A stretch of DNA of 64,000 nucleotides from an uncultured Bacilli bacterium (GCA_934085825.1 CAKOHR010000002.1:1-64000), one strand, 5' to 3'. Positions 52,790-61,961 are shown, counted from the stretch's first letter. A program made the numbers and translations. The notes: generated by a model not told the origin, from the sequence alone.

Positions 52790-53440
52790 CTATTTCACCG
52801 CACTTTTTTTCAAAGCATCCAAAGCTGCATTTTGTTCTGCTTCCTTTTTGCTTTTGCCTATTCCCTTTCCATATACAATATTATCAATTTTTACTGCCAT
52901 TTCAAATGTTTTATCATGAGCTTCACCATATTCCTCTAATAAAACATATTCAAGTGAACGTCTAGTAGTTTGTACTGCTTCTTGAAGCATCGTTTTATAA
53001 TCTGTATTAAAATCTCTTTTTTCTTTAATATAAGGAATAATTATATCATCTAAATACTTTTTAACAACATCATAACCTTGGTCAAGATAAATAACTGCTG
53101 CAACAGCTTCAAAAACATCAGCTATAATTGTATCATTTAAATTATGAATTTGCCCATGTCCTAGTCTAATATACTTATCAATACCAATATCACGAGAATA
53201 GCACGCTAAAGCTTTTTCACAAACATAATTTGCTCTAATTTTAGTCATTTCTCCTTCTTTATAATTAGTATTTAAATAAAGATATTCACTGGTTACAGCT
53301 TCAAGTATTGCATCACCTAAATATTCAAGTCTTTCATAATTTTCACAATTATGTTCATTTGAATAACTACTATGTGTAAGAGCAATCTTTAAAAGTTCTT
53401 CATTATTAATTTTAATTCCCATATTTTCTAAAAATTTCAT
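52790..53440 (-). CDS. rnc: Ribonuclease III
   Basis: Double-strand-specific endoribonuclease for rRNA and mRNA processing. The 216 residues contain the signature YERLEYLGDAILEAVTSEYL (38-50), the second acidic cluster ADVFEAVAAVIYLDQG, and a C-terminal dsRNA-binding domain ending GKSKKEAEQNAALDALKK. It precedes smc with no gap, as rnc-smc pairs do in Bacilli. Confidence 0.97.
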   Translation of the reverse strand: MKFLENMGIKINNEELLKIALTHSSYSNEHNCENYERLEYLGDAILEAVTSEYLYLNTNYKEGEMTKIRANYVCEKALACYSRDIGIDKYIRLGHGQIHNLNDTIIADVFEAVAAVIYLDQGYDVVKKYLDDIIIPYIKEKRDFNTDYKTMLQEAVQTTRRSLEYVLLEEYGEAHDKTFEMAVKIDNIVYGKGIGKSKKEAEQNAALDALKKSAVK

Positions 53441-53494
53441 AATATCATATCCATTTCTATATCATTATAACAAATTTTTTCTAATTTGAAAACA

Positions 53495-53523
53495 TTTACA
53501 AAACAATAATTTTATAGTACAAT
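53495..53523 (+). promoter_or_regulatory. Promoter of yidD and the lipoprotein gene
   Basis: TTTACA (53495-53500), 17-bp spacer, TACAAT (53518-53523). Confidence 0.6.
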
Positions 53524-53540
53524 TAGGTAAGGTGATATAT

Positions 53541-53765
53541 TTGAAAAAAATGATCATTTATTTGATTCGCGGATATCAAGTTACACCTCTTCATAGCCAT
53601 AGTATGTGCCGCTATACTCCAACTTGTAGTGAGTATATGATTGATGCACTGGAAACGTATGGGTTATGGAAGGGTTTACTTCTTGGCATAAAAAGAATAA
53701 TTAGATGTAATCCATTTGGTAAATTTGGATATGATAAACTTGAAAAGAAAGGAAAAAATTTATGA
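53541..53765 (+). CDS. yidD: Membrane protein insertion efficiency factor YidD
   Basis: Small amphipathic protein that helps YidC-mediated membrane insertion. About 74 residues with the family pattern [22 protein letters not shown], then [17 protein letters not shown]; all conserved Cys are present. TTG at 53541 has AAGGTG at 7-nt spacing and is preferred over GTG 53532. It overlaps the next gene by 4 bp. Confidence 0.93.
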   Translation: MKKMIIYLIRGYQVTPLHSHSMCRYTPTCSEYMIDALETYGLWKGLLLGIKRIIRCNPFGKFGYDKLEKKGKNL

Positions 53766-54619
53766 AAAAAATATTTTTATTAATACTTAGTTTATTTTTA
53801 CTCACTGGTTGTAGTTTAAAAAAGGATAATTTAGAAAATGCTACAATTTATACTACTATCTATCCTATTAAATATTTGACTGAATTTATGTATAGCGAGT
53901 ATTCTGATGTGGAAAGTATTTATCCTGCTGGGGCTGATGTAACTACATATGAACTTACTGATAAGCAAATTAAAAAATATGCAAAAGGAGATTTATTTAT
54001 TTATAATGGTTTAAGTAATGAAAAGACTATAACTAAAAATTTAATTAATAAAAACCGTAATCTTCTTATTATAGATGTTTCAAATGGACTGTCTTATACA
54101 AATGGAATAAAAGAATTATGGATGAGTCCAAATAATTATTTAATGCTTGCTAAAAACATTAAAGATTATTTAAAAGAATATCTTGAAAGTAAAATTATAT
54201 CTGAATATGTTGATGAGAAATACGATGAGTTATCTGAAATACTATCAACTAAAGATGCTGATCTTAGATCAATTGGTAAGGAAGCACAAAATAAAGGTAC
54301 TAATACTTTAGTTGTAAGTGACAATGTATTTAAATTTTTAGAAAATTATGGCTTTAATATAGTTTCTTTAGATGAAGAAACTCTTACTGAAGGAACTCTT
54401 AACTCTATTAAAAATAACTTTAGTAAAGGAACATATAATACCATTTTTGTTTTAGATAATAATTATACTGATAATATAAATTCTATTGTAAATGATTATA
54501 AAGCTAAAACAATAGATGTTAAGTCAATGACTAACGTAGATACTGATAATACTGACGATTATTTAACTGTTATGCAAGATTTTATAGATAATATAAGAAA
54601 TTTTTGTATTAATAATTGA
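53762..54619 (+). CDS. ZnuA-like lipoprotein lacking metal histidines
   Basis: The 285-residue lipoprotein (lipobox LLTGCS, Cys17) has the cluster A-I metal-binding fold of ZnuA/Tro[21 protein letters not shown], then [20 protein letters not shown], a long linker helix (about 130-165), and [20 protein letters not shown]. Where ZnuA has GxDPHxYEPT and DPHxWL the His residues are missing ([19 protein letters not shown]). No ABC permease or ATPase is adjacent. It may have a changed ligand or only a structural role. Confidence 0.75.
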   Translation: MKKIFLLILSLFLLTGCSLKKDNLENATIYTTIYPIKYLTEFMYSEYSDVESIYPAGADVTTYELTDKQIKKYAKGDLFIYNGLSNEKTITKNLINKNRNLLIIDVSNGLSYTNGIKELWMSPNNYLMLAKNIKDYLKEYLESKIISEYVDEKYDELSEILSTKDADLRSIGKEAQNKGTNTLVVSDNVFKFLENYGFNIVSLDEETLTEGTLNSIKNNFSKGTYNTIFVLDNNYTDNINSIVNDYKAKTIDVKSMTNVDTDNTDDYLTVMQDFIDNIRNFCINN

Positions 54620-54644
54620 CATTTAGCTACTTTTATATTAAAAT
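54616..54644 (+). promoter_or_regulatory. Promoter of tRNA-Ser
   Basis: TTGACA (54616-54621), 17-bp spacer, TAAAAT (54639-54644), overlapping the end of the lipoprotein gene. Confidence 0.75.
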
Positions 54645-54659
54645 ATAGATGTAGCTTAT

Positions 54660-54752
54660 GGAGTAGTACTCAAGAGGCTGAAGAGGGATCCCTGCTAAGG
54701 ATTTAGGTCGGCGAATGCTGGCGCGGAGGTTCAAATCCTCTCTACTCCGCCA
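54660..54752 (+). tRNA. tRNA-Ser (anticodon GCT)
   Basis: GGAGTAG pairs with CTACTCC, G discriminator, encoded CCA. Anticodon stem ATCC/GGAT with loop CTGCTAA gives GCT (codons AGC/AGU). The long variable arm around GGTCGGCGAATGCTGGCG is typical of Ser. Confidence 0.95.
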
Positions 54753-54763
54753 TTTAAGCAAAT

Positions 54764-54790
54764 AAAAACTTCCAATTTGGAAGTTTTTTT
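54764..54790. terminator. Terminator of tRNA-Ser (bidirectional)
   Basis: AAAAACTTCC/GGAAGTTTTT (54764-54773, 54779-54788) with T-runs on both strands. A second perfect hairpin (TTTTAAAAGGATG with CATCCTTTTAAAA) follows at about 54794-54826. Confidence 0.8.
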
Positions 54791-54829
54791 ATATTTTAAA
54801 AGGATGTTTTTTTCATCCTTTTAAAATAA

Positions 54830-55840
54830 TTATCTAATTAATTTAAAACTTTTTGTTTGACATCCATAACTTTCTGGATCAGAAAATTTTGATAGAGCAA
54901 ATATACCACCAAGTTCTCCAATTGTACAGATACTTCTTAGATCGGCTGCAAATCCACCATAAGCATTCCAATTACATTTACTATCTAAATCTTCTTTAAC
55001 TTCTTCTGTAGGTATTACTCTTTGTAATGCTTCTTTAGGAACATTTTTAGGATTTCTATGTAATAAATCTCTAGACTTTTCTACAACTGAGTTGTATAAG
55101 TACATATCAGCTGATTCAATAGGATTAAATTCTGTTACATCCATTTCACCGTCAGCTCTTTCCATTAAATCAACAACGTAACAACCTTTATAGTTTTGAG
55201 CAATTTCTTGAGCTAGTGCTAAAGCCTTTGGTTCAATTTTGTGCTTTTCATTAGTCATTCTAGATATATTATAAACTTCACAATCTTTAATGACACATCT
55301 ATATTCTTTAAGTCCTAATCTGTCTTCTTTAATATCTACATAATCACTTACCATGAATAATTCCTTTGGATGATAATGAAGTGCTTTACCAAAATTACAA
55401 TTTTGATTTTCTAGGATCTTTGGATCAATTATGCCATTAAAATTCTTTTCTACAGTTTTAATGAACATTTTATCCCCATAAAGTTTTTCTAATTTTTTAA
55501 CTACATCATGGTCTAACAATTCACGTGCTTCAAATATGAAAACATTTCTTTTAGTCTTGTAGTATAAAGGCCACAATTCAATTTTAGTAACTGCCTCAAC
55601 GTCATTTAAAGGAGTTCCTCCTTTTTCTTCAATTGCCTCAATCAATCTGGAAACTTCTATAGAACTAGTTCTAGGAATAACAATATCCTTTTTGCTTAAT
55701 TCATATCTTTGACCACTTAAGTCAAAAAAAGCTCCATTTCCGCCGTCGTAAACTACTACTGTGCCCTTTCTTTTAGCCACATTCATTTCTCTTACGATAT
55801 TTTCATCAAATACAATGCTTTTGTCATAACAATAAACCAT
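54830..55840 (-). CDS. ATP-grasp domain protein
   Basis: A protein of about 336 residues whose C-terminal half resembles small ATP-grasp ligases (R2K type): KMFIKTVEKNFNG (ATP-binding Lys), LGLKEYRCVIKDCEVYNISR, and DVTEFNPIESADMY with the Glu-x-Asn metal motif. The N-terminal part (1-110) carries a pre-ATP-grasp-like fold. The product is unknown; such proteins ligate amino acids or modify peptides. ATG at 55840 follows GGGGAGG; an upstream in-frame start at 55879 is less likely. Confidence 0.72.
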   Translation of the reverse strand: MVYCYDKSIVFDENIVREMNVAKRKGTVVVYDGGNGAFFDLSGQRYELSKKDIVIPRTSSIEVSRLIEAIEEKGGTPLNDVEAVTKIELWPLYYKTKRNVFIFEARELLDHDVVKKLEKLYGDKMFIKTVEKNFNGIIDPKILENQNCNFGKALHYHPKELFMVSDYVDIKEDRLGLKEYRCVIKDCEVYNISRMTNEKHKIEPKALALAQEIAQNYKGCYVVDLMERADGEMDVTEFNPIESADMYLYNSVVEKSRDLLHRNPKNVPKEALQRVIPTEEVKEDLDSKCNWNAYGGFAADLRSICTIGELGGIFALSKFSDPESYGCQTKSFKLIR

Positions 55841-55872
55841 AAATAAAACCTCCCCTTTATCCAAAAACAAAA

Positions 55873-55888
55873 ACTCCACAATTGGAGT
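55873..55888 (-). terminator. Terminator of the tRNA-Ile/tRNA-Glu transcript
   Basis: ACTCCA/TGGAGT (55873-55878, 55883-55888), 4-nt loop, U-rich tail on the minus strand. Confidence 0.65.
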
Positions 55889-55901
55889 AAATCAACTAAA
55901 T

Positions 55902-55978
55902 TGGTGACCCGTACGGGATTTGAACCCATGTATGCATGCGTGAAAGGCATGTGTGTTAAACCACTTCACCAACGGGCC
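55902..55978 (-). tRNA. tRNA-Glu (anticodon TTC)
   Basis: GGCCCGT pairs with ACGGGTC, encoded ACCA; loop CTTTCAC on stem CATGC/GCATG gives TTC. T-arm GGTTCAAATCC. Confidence 0.94.
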
Positions 55979-55987
55979 ATTTTTTAA

Positions 55988-56064
<77 letters not shown>

Positions 56065-56082
56065 ACTAACAAAACCTTTTTC

Positions 56083-56111
56083 ATTTTACACTATTTTTTG
56101 AAGTTTTGCAA
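56083..56111 (-). promoter_or_regulatory. Promoter of the tRNA-Ile/tRNA-Glu operon
   Basis: Minus strand: TTGCAA (56111-56106), 17-bp spacer, TAAAAT (56088-56083). Confidence 0.65.
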
Positions 56112-56239
56112 TAGTTTTTTGAAAATTTCTTTTATTTTTTTATACACATCTCAACGACGTAATAAAATTATACTATATAATTTATGTCTTGTAAATATAA
56201 AAATGATATTTTTGTGAAAATTTGTCAAAAAAAGAATAT

Positions 56240-58051
56240 TTATATTTTCTTTATAAATATTCTTAGGCTGTTTAACACTGATATTATTGTTACTCCAACA
56301 TCGGCAAATACAGCAAGCCATATTGGTGTTATACCTAAAATAGCAAGTATCAACATAATAATTTTAAACATAATAGAAAATATAATATTAGACATTACTA
56401 TTTTCTTAGTTATTTTACTTATTTTAATAGCATCTGCTAGGCGACTTAAGTCATCTTTCATTAAAACTATATCACTAGCTTCAATTGTTGCGTCACTACC
56501 TATTCCTCCCATTGCTATACCAATATCTGCAAGTTTTATAACTGGTGCATCATTTATTCCATCACCAACAAAAGCTGTTTTATTTTTCATTTTATATTCT
56601 TCTAAAATACTTACTTTATCTTGGGGAAGTAAATTGCCAAATGATTTATCTAAATTCAACTTTCTAGAAATAACTTTTACTACTTCTTCATCATCACCGG
56701 ATAACATTACTAAATTACTTATGCCATCACTTCTTAGTTTATCTAAGCTTTTCTTTGCATTTGACTTTATTTTATCACTTATTACTATATATCCAAGCAA
56801 CTTTTTATTTTTAGCAACATACACAATAGTGCCTATTTCTTTATTTTCTTCTACATCTATTTTATTATCTTCTAAAAATCTTTTGTTACCAACCAAAATA
56901 TTATCTTTACCGATAGTGCAACTTATACCTGCTCCACTTATTTCTTTAACATTAGTTATTTTACTTTTAATTTCTTTTCCATAAGCCTTTTTAATAGATG
57001 TTGCAATTGGATGGTTAGAGTTTGCCTCAGCTGCTGCAGCAAGCATTAATAATTCATCATCTTTTTTATTTTTACTTACTATTTTAGTTACTTCAAATAT
57101 TCCTTCCGTAATTGTGCCTGTTTTATCAAATATAATTGTATTTACATTTACTAAATCATCTAATATATTACTACCTTTTACAAGTATTCCTTCTTTACTA
57201 CATTTACCAATACCAGAAAAATAACCTAAAGGGACTGATATAACTAAAGCACATGGGCAAGAAATAACAAGCATTTCTAAGGCTCTATATAACCATGTAT
57301 TAAAGTTGCCACCTAAAATAGTTGGAATAATCACAATAAAAATAGCAAGTAAAACTACAATCGGAGTATAAACTTTAGAAAACTTAGTAATAAACTTTTC
57401 AGTTTTAGTTTTCTTTTCTTCTGATTTTTCCAAAATTCCAATTATTTTACTAGCAGTACTTGTTTCAAATGTTTTAGTAGCCTTTACTTCAAGCACTCCT
57501 TCTAAATTTATGGTACCACTTAAAACTTCTTTATTTTTATATGCTGCACGTGGCATTGCTTCACCAGTTAAACTTGAAGTATCTAAGTGACTTTCTCCTT
57601 TTATTACTATTCCATCAAGGGCTACTTTTTCACCAGGTGATACTATAAAGATGTCTCCAACTTTAGCCTTGCTTACATCTGTTACACCAATACTTTTTAA
57701 ATTTATTTTATCACTTCTTAAATCCATTAATTCAACTATTGCTTTTTTAGAGTTATCTACCGCTAAGTCTGATAAATATTCACCAATTGAAAAAAGCAGC
57801 ATAACTAAAACAGCTTCAGGATACTTGCCAATATAAAATGCCCCTAAAGTTGCAATAATCATAAGGAGATTTTCATCAAATATTTCCCCTTCTCTAATAT
57901 TTTTAAAAGCATTAAAATAAACTTCTTTAGAAACAAAAATGTAACTCACTACTAAAAGATATATTTTTTCATTAAAAATTAGTCCTAACACTAAAAATAT
58001 AATACTAATAATTATTCTAATTAAATCTTCATTTATTTTTATCTTTTTCAT
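56240..58051 (-). CDS. Heavy-metal-transporting P1B-type ATPase
   Basis: Exports divalent heavy metals (Cd/Zn/Co class). The 603 residues lack an N-terminal metal-binding domain. TM helices 1-4 lie in the first 110 residues, the actuator motif is SSLTGEAMPRAA, the TM metal site SCPCALVIS (near 264), the phosphorylation motif FDKTGTITEG (near 307), the HP motif in NSNHPIATSI, and the hinge GDGINDAPVIKLADIGIAMG. It overlaps an ArsR gene (ATGA), its presumed repressor. Confidence 0.93.
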   Translation of the reverse strand: MKKIKINEDLIRIIISIIFLVLGLIFNEKIYLLVVSYIFVSKEVYFNAFKNIREGEIFDENLLMIIATLGAFYIGKYPEAVLVMLLFSIGEYLSDLAVDNSKKAIVELMDLRSDKINLKSIGVTDVSKAKVGDIFIVSPGEKVALDGIVIKGESHLDTSSLTGEAMPRAAYKNKEVLSGTINLEGVLEVKATKTFETSTASKIIGILEKSEEKKTKTEKFITKFSKVYTPIVVLLAIFIVIIPTILGGNFNTWLYRALEMLVISCPCALVISVPLGYFSGIGKCSKEGILVKGSNILDDLVNVNTIIFDKTGTITEGIFEVTKIVSKNKKDDELLMLAAAAEANSNHPIATSIKKAYGKEIKSKITNVKEISGAGISCTIGKDNILVGNKRFLEDNKIDVEENKEIGTIVYVAKNKKLLGYIVISDKIKSNAKKSLDKLRSDGISNLVMLSGDDEEVVKVISRKLNLDKSFGNLLPQDKVSILEEYKMKNKTAFVGDGINDAPVIKLADIGIAMGGIGSDATIEASDIVLMKDDLSRLADAIKISKITKKIVMSNIIFSIMFKIIMLILAILGITPIWLAVFADVGVTIISVLNSLRIFIKKI

Positions 58052-58344
58052 AGTTTTATTCCTTCTTTAATATGTTCAAGCCCATACTCTATTATTACTT
58101 TAATGTGTTTATCAGTGATACTATAATATATTACTTGTCCTTCTTTTCTGGTTTTAACTAAATTGGTACTTCTTAAATAACTTAACTGATGTGATACAGC
58201 TGATGCACTAACATTTATTTTATTTGCTATATCACCAACTGATGTTTCTTTTTCAAGTAAGACTTCTAGTATTCTAAGTCTTGTTGTATCACTAAATACT
58301 TTAAAAAACTCACTTAATTCATTAATTATTTCAATATTTTCCAT
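58048..58344 (-). CDS. ArsR/SmtB-family metal-sensing repressor
   Basis: The 98-residue winged helix has DTTRLRILEVLLEKETSVGD (helix alpha3 region), INVSASAVSHQLSYLRSTNL (recognition helix) and EGQVIYYSITDKHIKVIIEY (wing and C-terminal dimer helix with H-x3-x3-E spacing typical of alpha5 Zn sites). It probably represses the operon and is released by Zn or Cd. A perfect palindrome sits just upstream of the start. Confidence 0.92.
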   Translation of the reverse strand: MENIEIINELSEFFKVFSDTTRLRILEVLLEKETSVGDIANKINVSASAVSHQLSYLRSTNLVKTRKEGQVIYYSITDKHIKVIIEYGLEHIKEGIKL

Positions 58345-58358
58345 ATTTTCTCCTTATC

Positions 58359-58380
58359 TGAATATATGTTCATATATTCA
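58359..58380. promoter_or_regulatory. ArsR-type operator
   Basis: TGAATATATG-TT-CATATATTCA, perfect 10-2-10 palindrome 15 bp before the ArsR start, very like SmtB/CadC/CzrA operators. Confidence 0.8.
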
Positions 58381-58407
58381 TTATACTATTAAATCGTTTT
58401 AAATGAT

Positions 58408-58439
58408 GAGCTTGTCAAGTCTAGTGACTTGACAAGCTC
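58408..58439. terminator. Perfect 14-bp hairpin after target 4
   Basis: GAGCTTGTCAAGTC-TAGT-GACTTGACAAGCTC. It ends the target 4 transcript by position; U-runs are weak, so it may have another role. Confidence 0.6.
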
Positions 58440-58494
58440 AATTTTAACTTTGACATTTCTATCAGTTTTTGGAGCTTGTTGATAACTTAGACAT

Positions 58495-58530
58495 CGGTGG
58501 CGCGGGGCAGATACTCTCGCCAGATGCGCT
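58495..58530. repeat. GC-rich hairpin element downstream of DGR target 4
   Basis: Diverged copy of the elements at 25752 and 29275: the shared pattern GGGGC-AGATACTCTCGCCAG and GATGCGC is kept, with changes that weaken the core stem. Homology to the 25.7-kb copy extends about 20 bp further (CTTGTT to CATCGGTGGCG). Confidence 0.65.
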
Positions 58531-58542
58531 AGCCTAAGTTTA

Positions 58543-60108
58543 TCATACTTTCAAAGTTATTGGTGAATCCTTAGTTCCAGATCCTCCAGCATATGCTACT
58601 GAAGCTTTTAGATACAAGACTGGACGGGCCCCATTCCCAAAGTTTGCGTTGTTGCTAACTGCATAACCGCTGAAGCTTTCATAGAACACATAGCTGCTGC
58701 TTGAAGAAATAGGCGTCATTGTCCATTCGTTAAATCCCATATACATCCAATTAACTGCCCCTACTGTCGAACTATCATAATTATAAAGCGTTGTTGTCCA
58801 TGCACTTGGACTTGCGGCAAATCCATAATCTGATGCATACATTAATCCTATTTTTGATGTTCCATCACTAGGTCCATATGTTTTTGTTGCATTTGTTATT
58901 TCTGCAGTAAACATTGCTCTTGGAGTTACAGAAACCTTATTATGTCCACTTACTTTCCATGCTGTATTCTCTATCACATTTGCCCATGTTGTGCCTATAT
59001 TATTTAAATAATTTGTATTTAAATTTATTTTATTAAATAGACTGGTACTCCACTCATTTGAACCATATCCACTATTTATACTAGTATCATTTTTATAATT
59101 CCAAGAATATGTATTTATGGTTACTAAATTTCCTTTATAATATGTCGCATTTGGAGTTCCTGTGCCTTTATAATCCCCATCTGTTCCAAGTAAATTACTA
59201 GTTGCATAATCATATTTGATTAGTTTTACTTTATCTCCGAATACTCCGATGATTCTATATAGGTTATCTGTAGGACATGGGCTTTCACTACTTCCAAAAC
59301 ATACATAATTATTTGGGTTTGCCCCGGCATATCTATAACTATTGTCTCCTGCTCCATTAGTTAGGCTTGCATCATGATAATATAGTGTGTCATCAATTCC
59401 ATTCATTGCTACTATACAAGAATTTAAACTTTGTCCATTTTTACATATATTAGCAACTGTTTGAACTATCTTTTCCTTTTGTATCATAGCTTTAGCATTA
59501 AACGTTTTTCCTGCATTTTTTGTTTGGTCTGCATCATAGTTTACAAATGTTAACTTAATGTTCCATTGTTCTTCTTTACTTGGTGTTGCTGTTATTTCTT
59601 TATTATTAAATAACGTCAATAATCCCCTACTTGTTGTTACATCATATCCTGATATTGTTACTCCTTTTGCATCTTTTACTGATACATGTTTTAACCCTGA
59701 TATATCCGTTACTTCTGTTCCTGCATTATCTGTCACTGTCAATATGAGTTCTGGTGTACTTTCATTTATTGAATATTCAAACGTATTATTTGAAACATTT
59801 AAATAAACATAATAATGTGCTGTTGCACTATTTGTTTTATTATTTGCTGTTAACATGGCTTTTGCATATGTATTTCCAATCTGATTTCCTGTTCCACTTG
59901 CAAAGTTACTTTGTGATATATTCAAAGTTATATTATCCCCCATGCTAAATGTTAGTAAATCTGTTGTATATGTTGTTACCTTTACATTGGCTTGTGATCC
60001 TGCCCCTGTTTGTGCTTTAAAGTACGCATATGTTGCACCTACTACTAATAATGTTAGTGTTACAACAGCTATAATACTCAATACTATGGTCTTTTTACTT
60101 TTTTCCAT
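58543..60108 (-). CDS. DGR target protein 4 (remote; TasA-like N-terminus)
   Basis: The protein of about 521 residues begins with a membrane signal ending VVGATYAYFKAQTG (TasA/camelysin style), followed by a beta-sandwich-like region to about 220 and the same display domain as target 3 (YRYAGANPNNYVCFGSSESP onward). The variable stretch comes next, then ARPVLYLKASVAYAGGSG. ATG at 60108 with AGGAGTGGAG is preferred over GTG 60120. It lies about 26 kb from the RT with no second RT nearby, so it is diversified in trans if at all. A divergent XRE gene may regulate it. Confidence 0.85.
   Translation of the reverse strand: MEKSKKTIVLSIIAVVTLTLLVVGATYAYFKAQTGAGSQANVKVTTYTTDLLTFSMGDNITLNISQSNFASGTGNQIGNTYAKAMLTANNKTNSATAHYYVYLNVSNNTFEYSINESTPELILTVTDNAGTEVTDISGLKHVSVKDAKGVTISGYDVTTSRGLLTLFNNKEITATPSKEEQWNIKLTFVNYDADQTKNAGKTFNAKAMIQKEKIVQTVANICKNGQSLNSCIVAMNGIDDTLYYHDASLTNGAGDNSYRYAGANPNNYVCFGSSESPCPTDNLYRIIGVFGDKVKLIKYDYATSNLLGTDGDYKGTGTPNATYYKGNLVTINTYSWNYKNDTSINSGYGSNEWSTSLFNKINLNTNYLNNIGTTWANVIENTAWKVSGHNKVSVTPRAMFTAEITNATKTYGPSDGTSKIGLMYASDYGFAASPSAWTTTLYNYDSSTVGAVNWMYMGFNEWTMTPISSSSSYVFYESFSGYAVSNNANFGNGARPVLYLKASVAYAGGSGTKDSPITLKV
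58628..58716 (-). repeat. DGR variable region 4 (VR4)
   Basis: 89 bp. Over the first 14 codons it differs from the template at 8 bases, all template adenines (AAT to ATT, AAC to AGC, AAT to TAT, AAC to TTC and so on). The common 17-mer GTCCAGTCTTGTATCTA follows on the gene's 3' side. Confidence 0.85.
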
Positions 60109-60133
60109 AATTTTCTCCACTCCTATTTTTTTT

Positions 60134-60162
60134 ATTATAACACATTTTCACCGAATAGGTGA
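60134..60162 (-). promoter_or_regulatory. Promoter and operator candidate of target 4
   Basis: Minus strand -10 TATAAT (60139-60134). The -35 position (60162-60157, TCACCT) is covered by the inverted repeat TCACC-GAATA-GGTGA (60148-60162), a likely binding site for the divergent XRE protein. Confidence 0.5.
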
Positions 60163-60205
60163 TTTTTTAACAATTTTAATGAGAAAATATTTATAGGGCG
60201 AAAAT

Positions 60206-60442
60206 ATGAACAAAAAAGATGAAAATTATATATATTATTTAGTAGCAAAAAATCTAAAAAAGCAAAGAAAATTAAAGGGACAAAGTATCACAAAATTTGC
60301 ACAGCTTACAAACTACAGTGAAGGTTTCATTAAAAACATAGAGAGTCCAAATTATTATCAAACATTTAGTTTAGGAATTTTGTGGAAATTTGCTGATGTT
60401 TTAGGTGTGGATATTAAAATATTTTTTGATAAATTAGACTAA
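60206..60442 (+). CDS. XRE-family regulator divergent from target 4
   Basis: The 78-residue HTH protein has LVAKNLKKQRKLKGQSITKF then AQLTNYSEGFIKNIES and SLGILWKFADVLGVDIKIFF, the Cro/C1 type. It is transcribed away from the remote DGR target, with an inverted repeat between them that overlaps the target's -35. It probably controls target 4 and itself; whether as repressor or activator is unknown. Confidence 0.85.
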   Translation: MNKKDENYIYYLVAKNLKKQRKLKGQSITKFAQLTNYSEGFIKNIESPNYYQTFSLGILWKFADVLGVDIKIFFDKLD

Positions 60443-60468
60443 AAGAAGGTTCAAAATTGAACCTTCTT
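60443..60468. terminator. Bidirectional terminator
   Basis: AAGAAGGTTCAA/TTGAACCTTCTT (60443-60454, 60457-60468), serving the XRE gene and the convergent DUF4097 gene. Confidence 0.75.
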
Positions 60469-61252
60469 ATTTGTTTGTATTGATTGTAATACTTCCAATA
60501 CCACCATCTATCTTGATGTCATTTGCCCCTTCACCAACTGTTGTATCTTTTGAATAGTTTTCTCCATTAATAGTTATGCTTCCAAGTCCTTTACTTGCCT
60601 TAATAGTGTAATCATCACCATATAAATCAAGTATTAACTCTCCAACCCCTTGGTCTATTTTACTATTTCCAACTATATGACCGCTGAAATAAAATCTTCC
60701 AGCTCCCATATCTAAATCTAAGTCTTCAAGTCTTGAATTAGTGATATTAAGTTCACCAGCTCCACCATCAATATCTGTTTTACCAGAAATTAAATTATTG
60801 ATAATTGCTTTACCTGCTCCTTGATCTAAGTTAAATCTACTTGTGTTTATATCACTAATTTCAAGCTTTCCAGCACCAAAATCAATACTTAAATCTTTTA
60901 AATTATTTGGAATAGTAATTATTACTTTACTAGCCTTTTTGTTTCTAAAAACATTTACACTTTTTTCTTTAATAGTTAAAGTATTATTTTCTTCGTCTAC
61001 TTTAAATCTTTTACTTACATTATCTGCACTTACGTTTAGGATATCACCTTTTTTAATAACTAAATTAGACGTTCCAATATCAATTTTAATATTCTTTATT
61101 TCACTAGAATAATTTTCATTCATATTTACGTCATTATTAACTGAAAATATACTTGATGCAAAGTAAACAACAGTATTGATTATACTAACTATAATAAATA
61201 TTGCTAAACATATCGCAAAAGCTTTAATTAGTCTATGAGTTGTTTCATTCAT
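60467..61252 (-). CDS. DUF4097-type beta-solenoid membrane protein
   Basis: The 261-residue protein has an N-terminal TM helix (about 12-35), then an extracytoplasmic region of repeated short beta strands with G-A-G turns (DFGAGKLEISDI, DQGAGKAIINN, DGGAGELNITNS, DMGAGRFYFSG), a DUF4097-like putative adhesin fold. Its start overlaps the stop of the LiaF-like gene, so the two are translationally coupled and probably act in envelope-stress sensing. Confidence 0.82.
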   Translation of the reverse strand: MNETTHRLIKAFAICLAIFIIVSIINTVVYFASSIFSVNNDVNMNENYSSEIKNIKIDIGTSNLVIKKGDILNVSADNVSKRFKVDEENNTLTIKEKSVNVFRNKKASKVIITIPNNLKDLSIDFGAGKLEISDINTSRFNLDQGAGKAIINNLISGKTDIDGGAGELNITNSRLEDLDLDMGAGRFYFSGHIVGNSKIDQGVGELILDLYGDDYTIKASKGLGSITINGENYSKDTTVGEGANDIKIDGGIGSITINTNK

Positions 61253-61938
61253 TTTATTTCAATGCCTCCGAATAACGCAAAACCATCGACATAAATTGTT
61301 TTCTTTGCATTCTTATTTGCTTTTTCATCTAAGCCTTCACTTGTTACTCCCCCGAATATTGGTGTAGATTTAATCTTTACTTCTACATCTTTTGGAACTA
61401 GAATAGTTATACCTGCAAAAATAGCACTTGCTTTAATATATGTTTCATTTTTTAAATCAGCATCTCTTAAGTCTAATTTGATAGTTCCAAAAACAGCATC
61501 TAAATTAGCTTTTTCAAACTTTTCTCCAGATTTATTAATATTTTGTTCTCCGAATGTTGCAGTTATTACTTCAACATTTGAAAAATCAGCATTATCTATT
61601 TTTTCTTTAACATCAGCTTTAACCCTATTTCCAAATATTAAAGAAAGACCTATGATAACCACTATAGCTGGCAATAAAATTTCCCATAAAAGATCAAAAT
61701 CAAGGATATCTAAACTACCTAAAAGAAGAAAAATACCAATCATTAAACATATCGCAGATGATACCTTTCCATTATTTTTAGGATTAACCAAAGATATAGC
61801 ACTTGGGACAATAATGAAAAGTGTCCACCAACCATCAAAGAATATGTTAATGTCTGTTACTCCAGTTCTGTTTAAGCCCCAGATAACACCAATAACTACC
61901 AAAACAACTCCACATAAAATATGACTTAAATTTTTCAT
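61249..61938 (-). CDS. LiaF-like membrane protein
   Basis: The 229-residue protein has four hydrophobic segments in the first 105 residues (DUF5668-type start LCGVVLVVIGVIWGLNRTG), then a beta-rich C-terminal LiaF domain (NVEVITATFGEQNINKSG, ASAIFAGITILVPKDVEV, FALFGGIEIK). In Bacillus LiaF inhibits the LiaRS cell-envelope-stress system; no LiaRS genes are next to it here. Confidence 0.85.
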   Translation of the reverse strand: MKNLSHILCGVVLVVIGVIWGLNRTGVTDINIFFDGWWTLFIIVPSAISLVNPKNNGKVSSAICLMIGIFLLLGSLDILDFDLLWEILLPAIVVIIGLSLIFGNRVKADVKEKIDNADFSNVEVITATFGEQNINKSGEKFEKANLDAVFGTIKLDLRDADLKNETYIKASAIFAGITILVPKDVEVKIKSTPIFGGVTSEGLDEKANKNAKKTIYVDGFALFGGIEIK

Positions 61939-61961
61939 ATAAACTCGTCCTTTCTTAAGTC

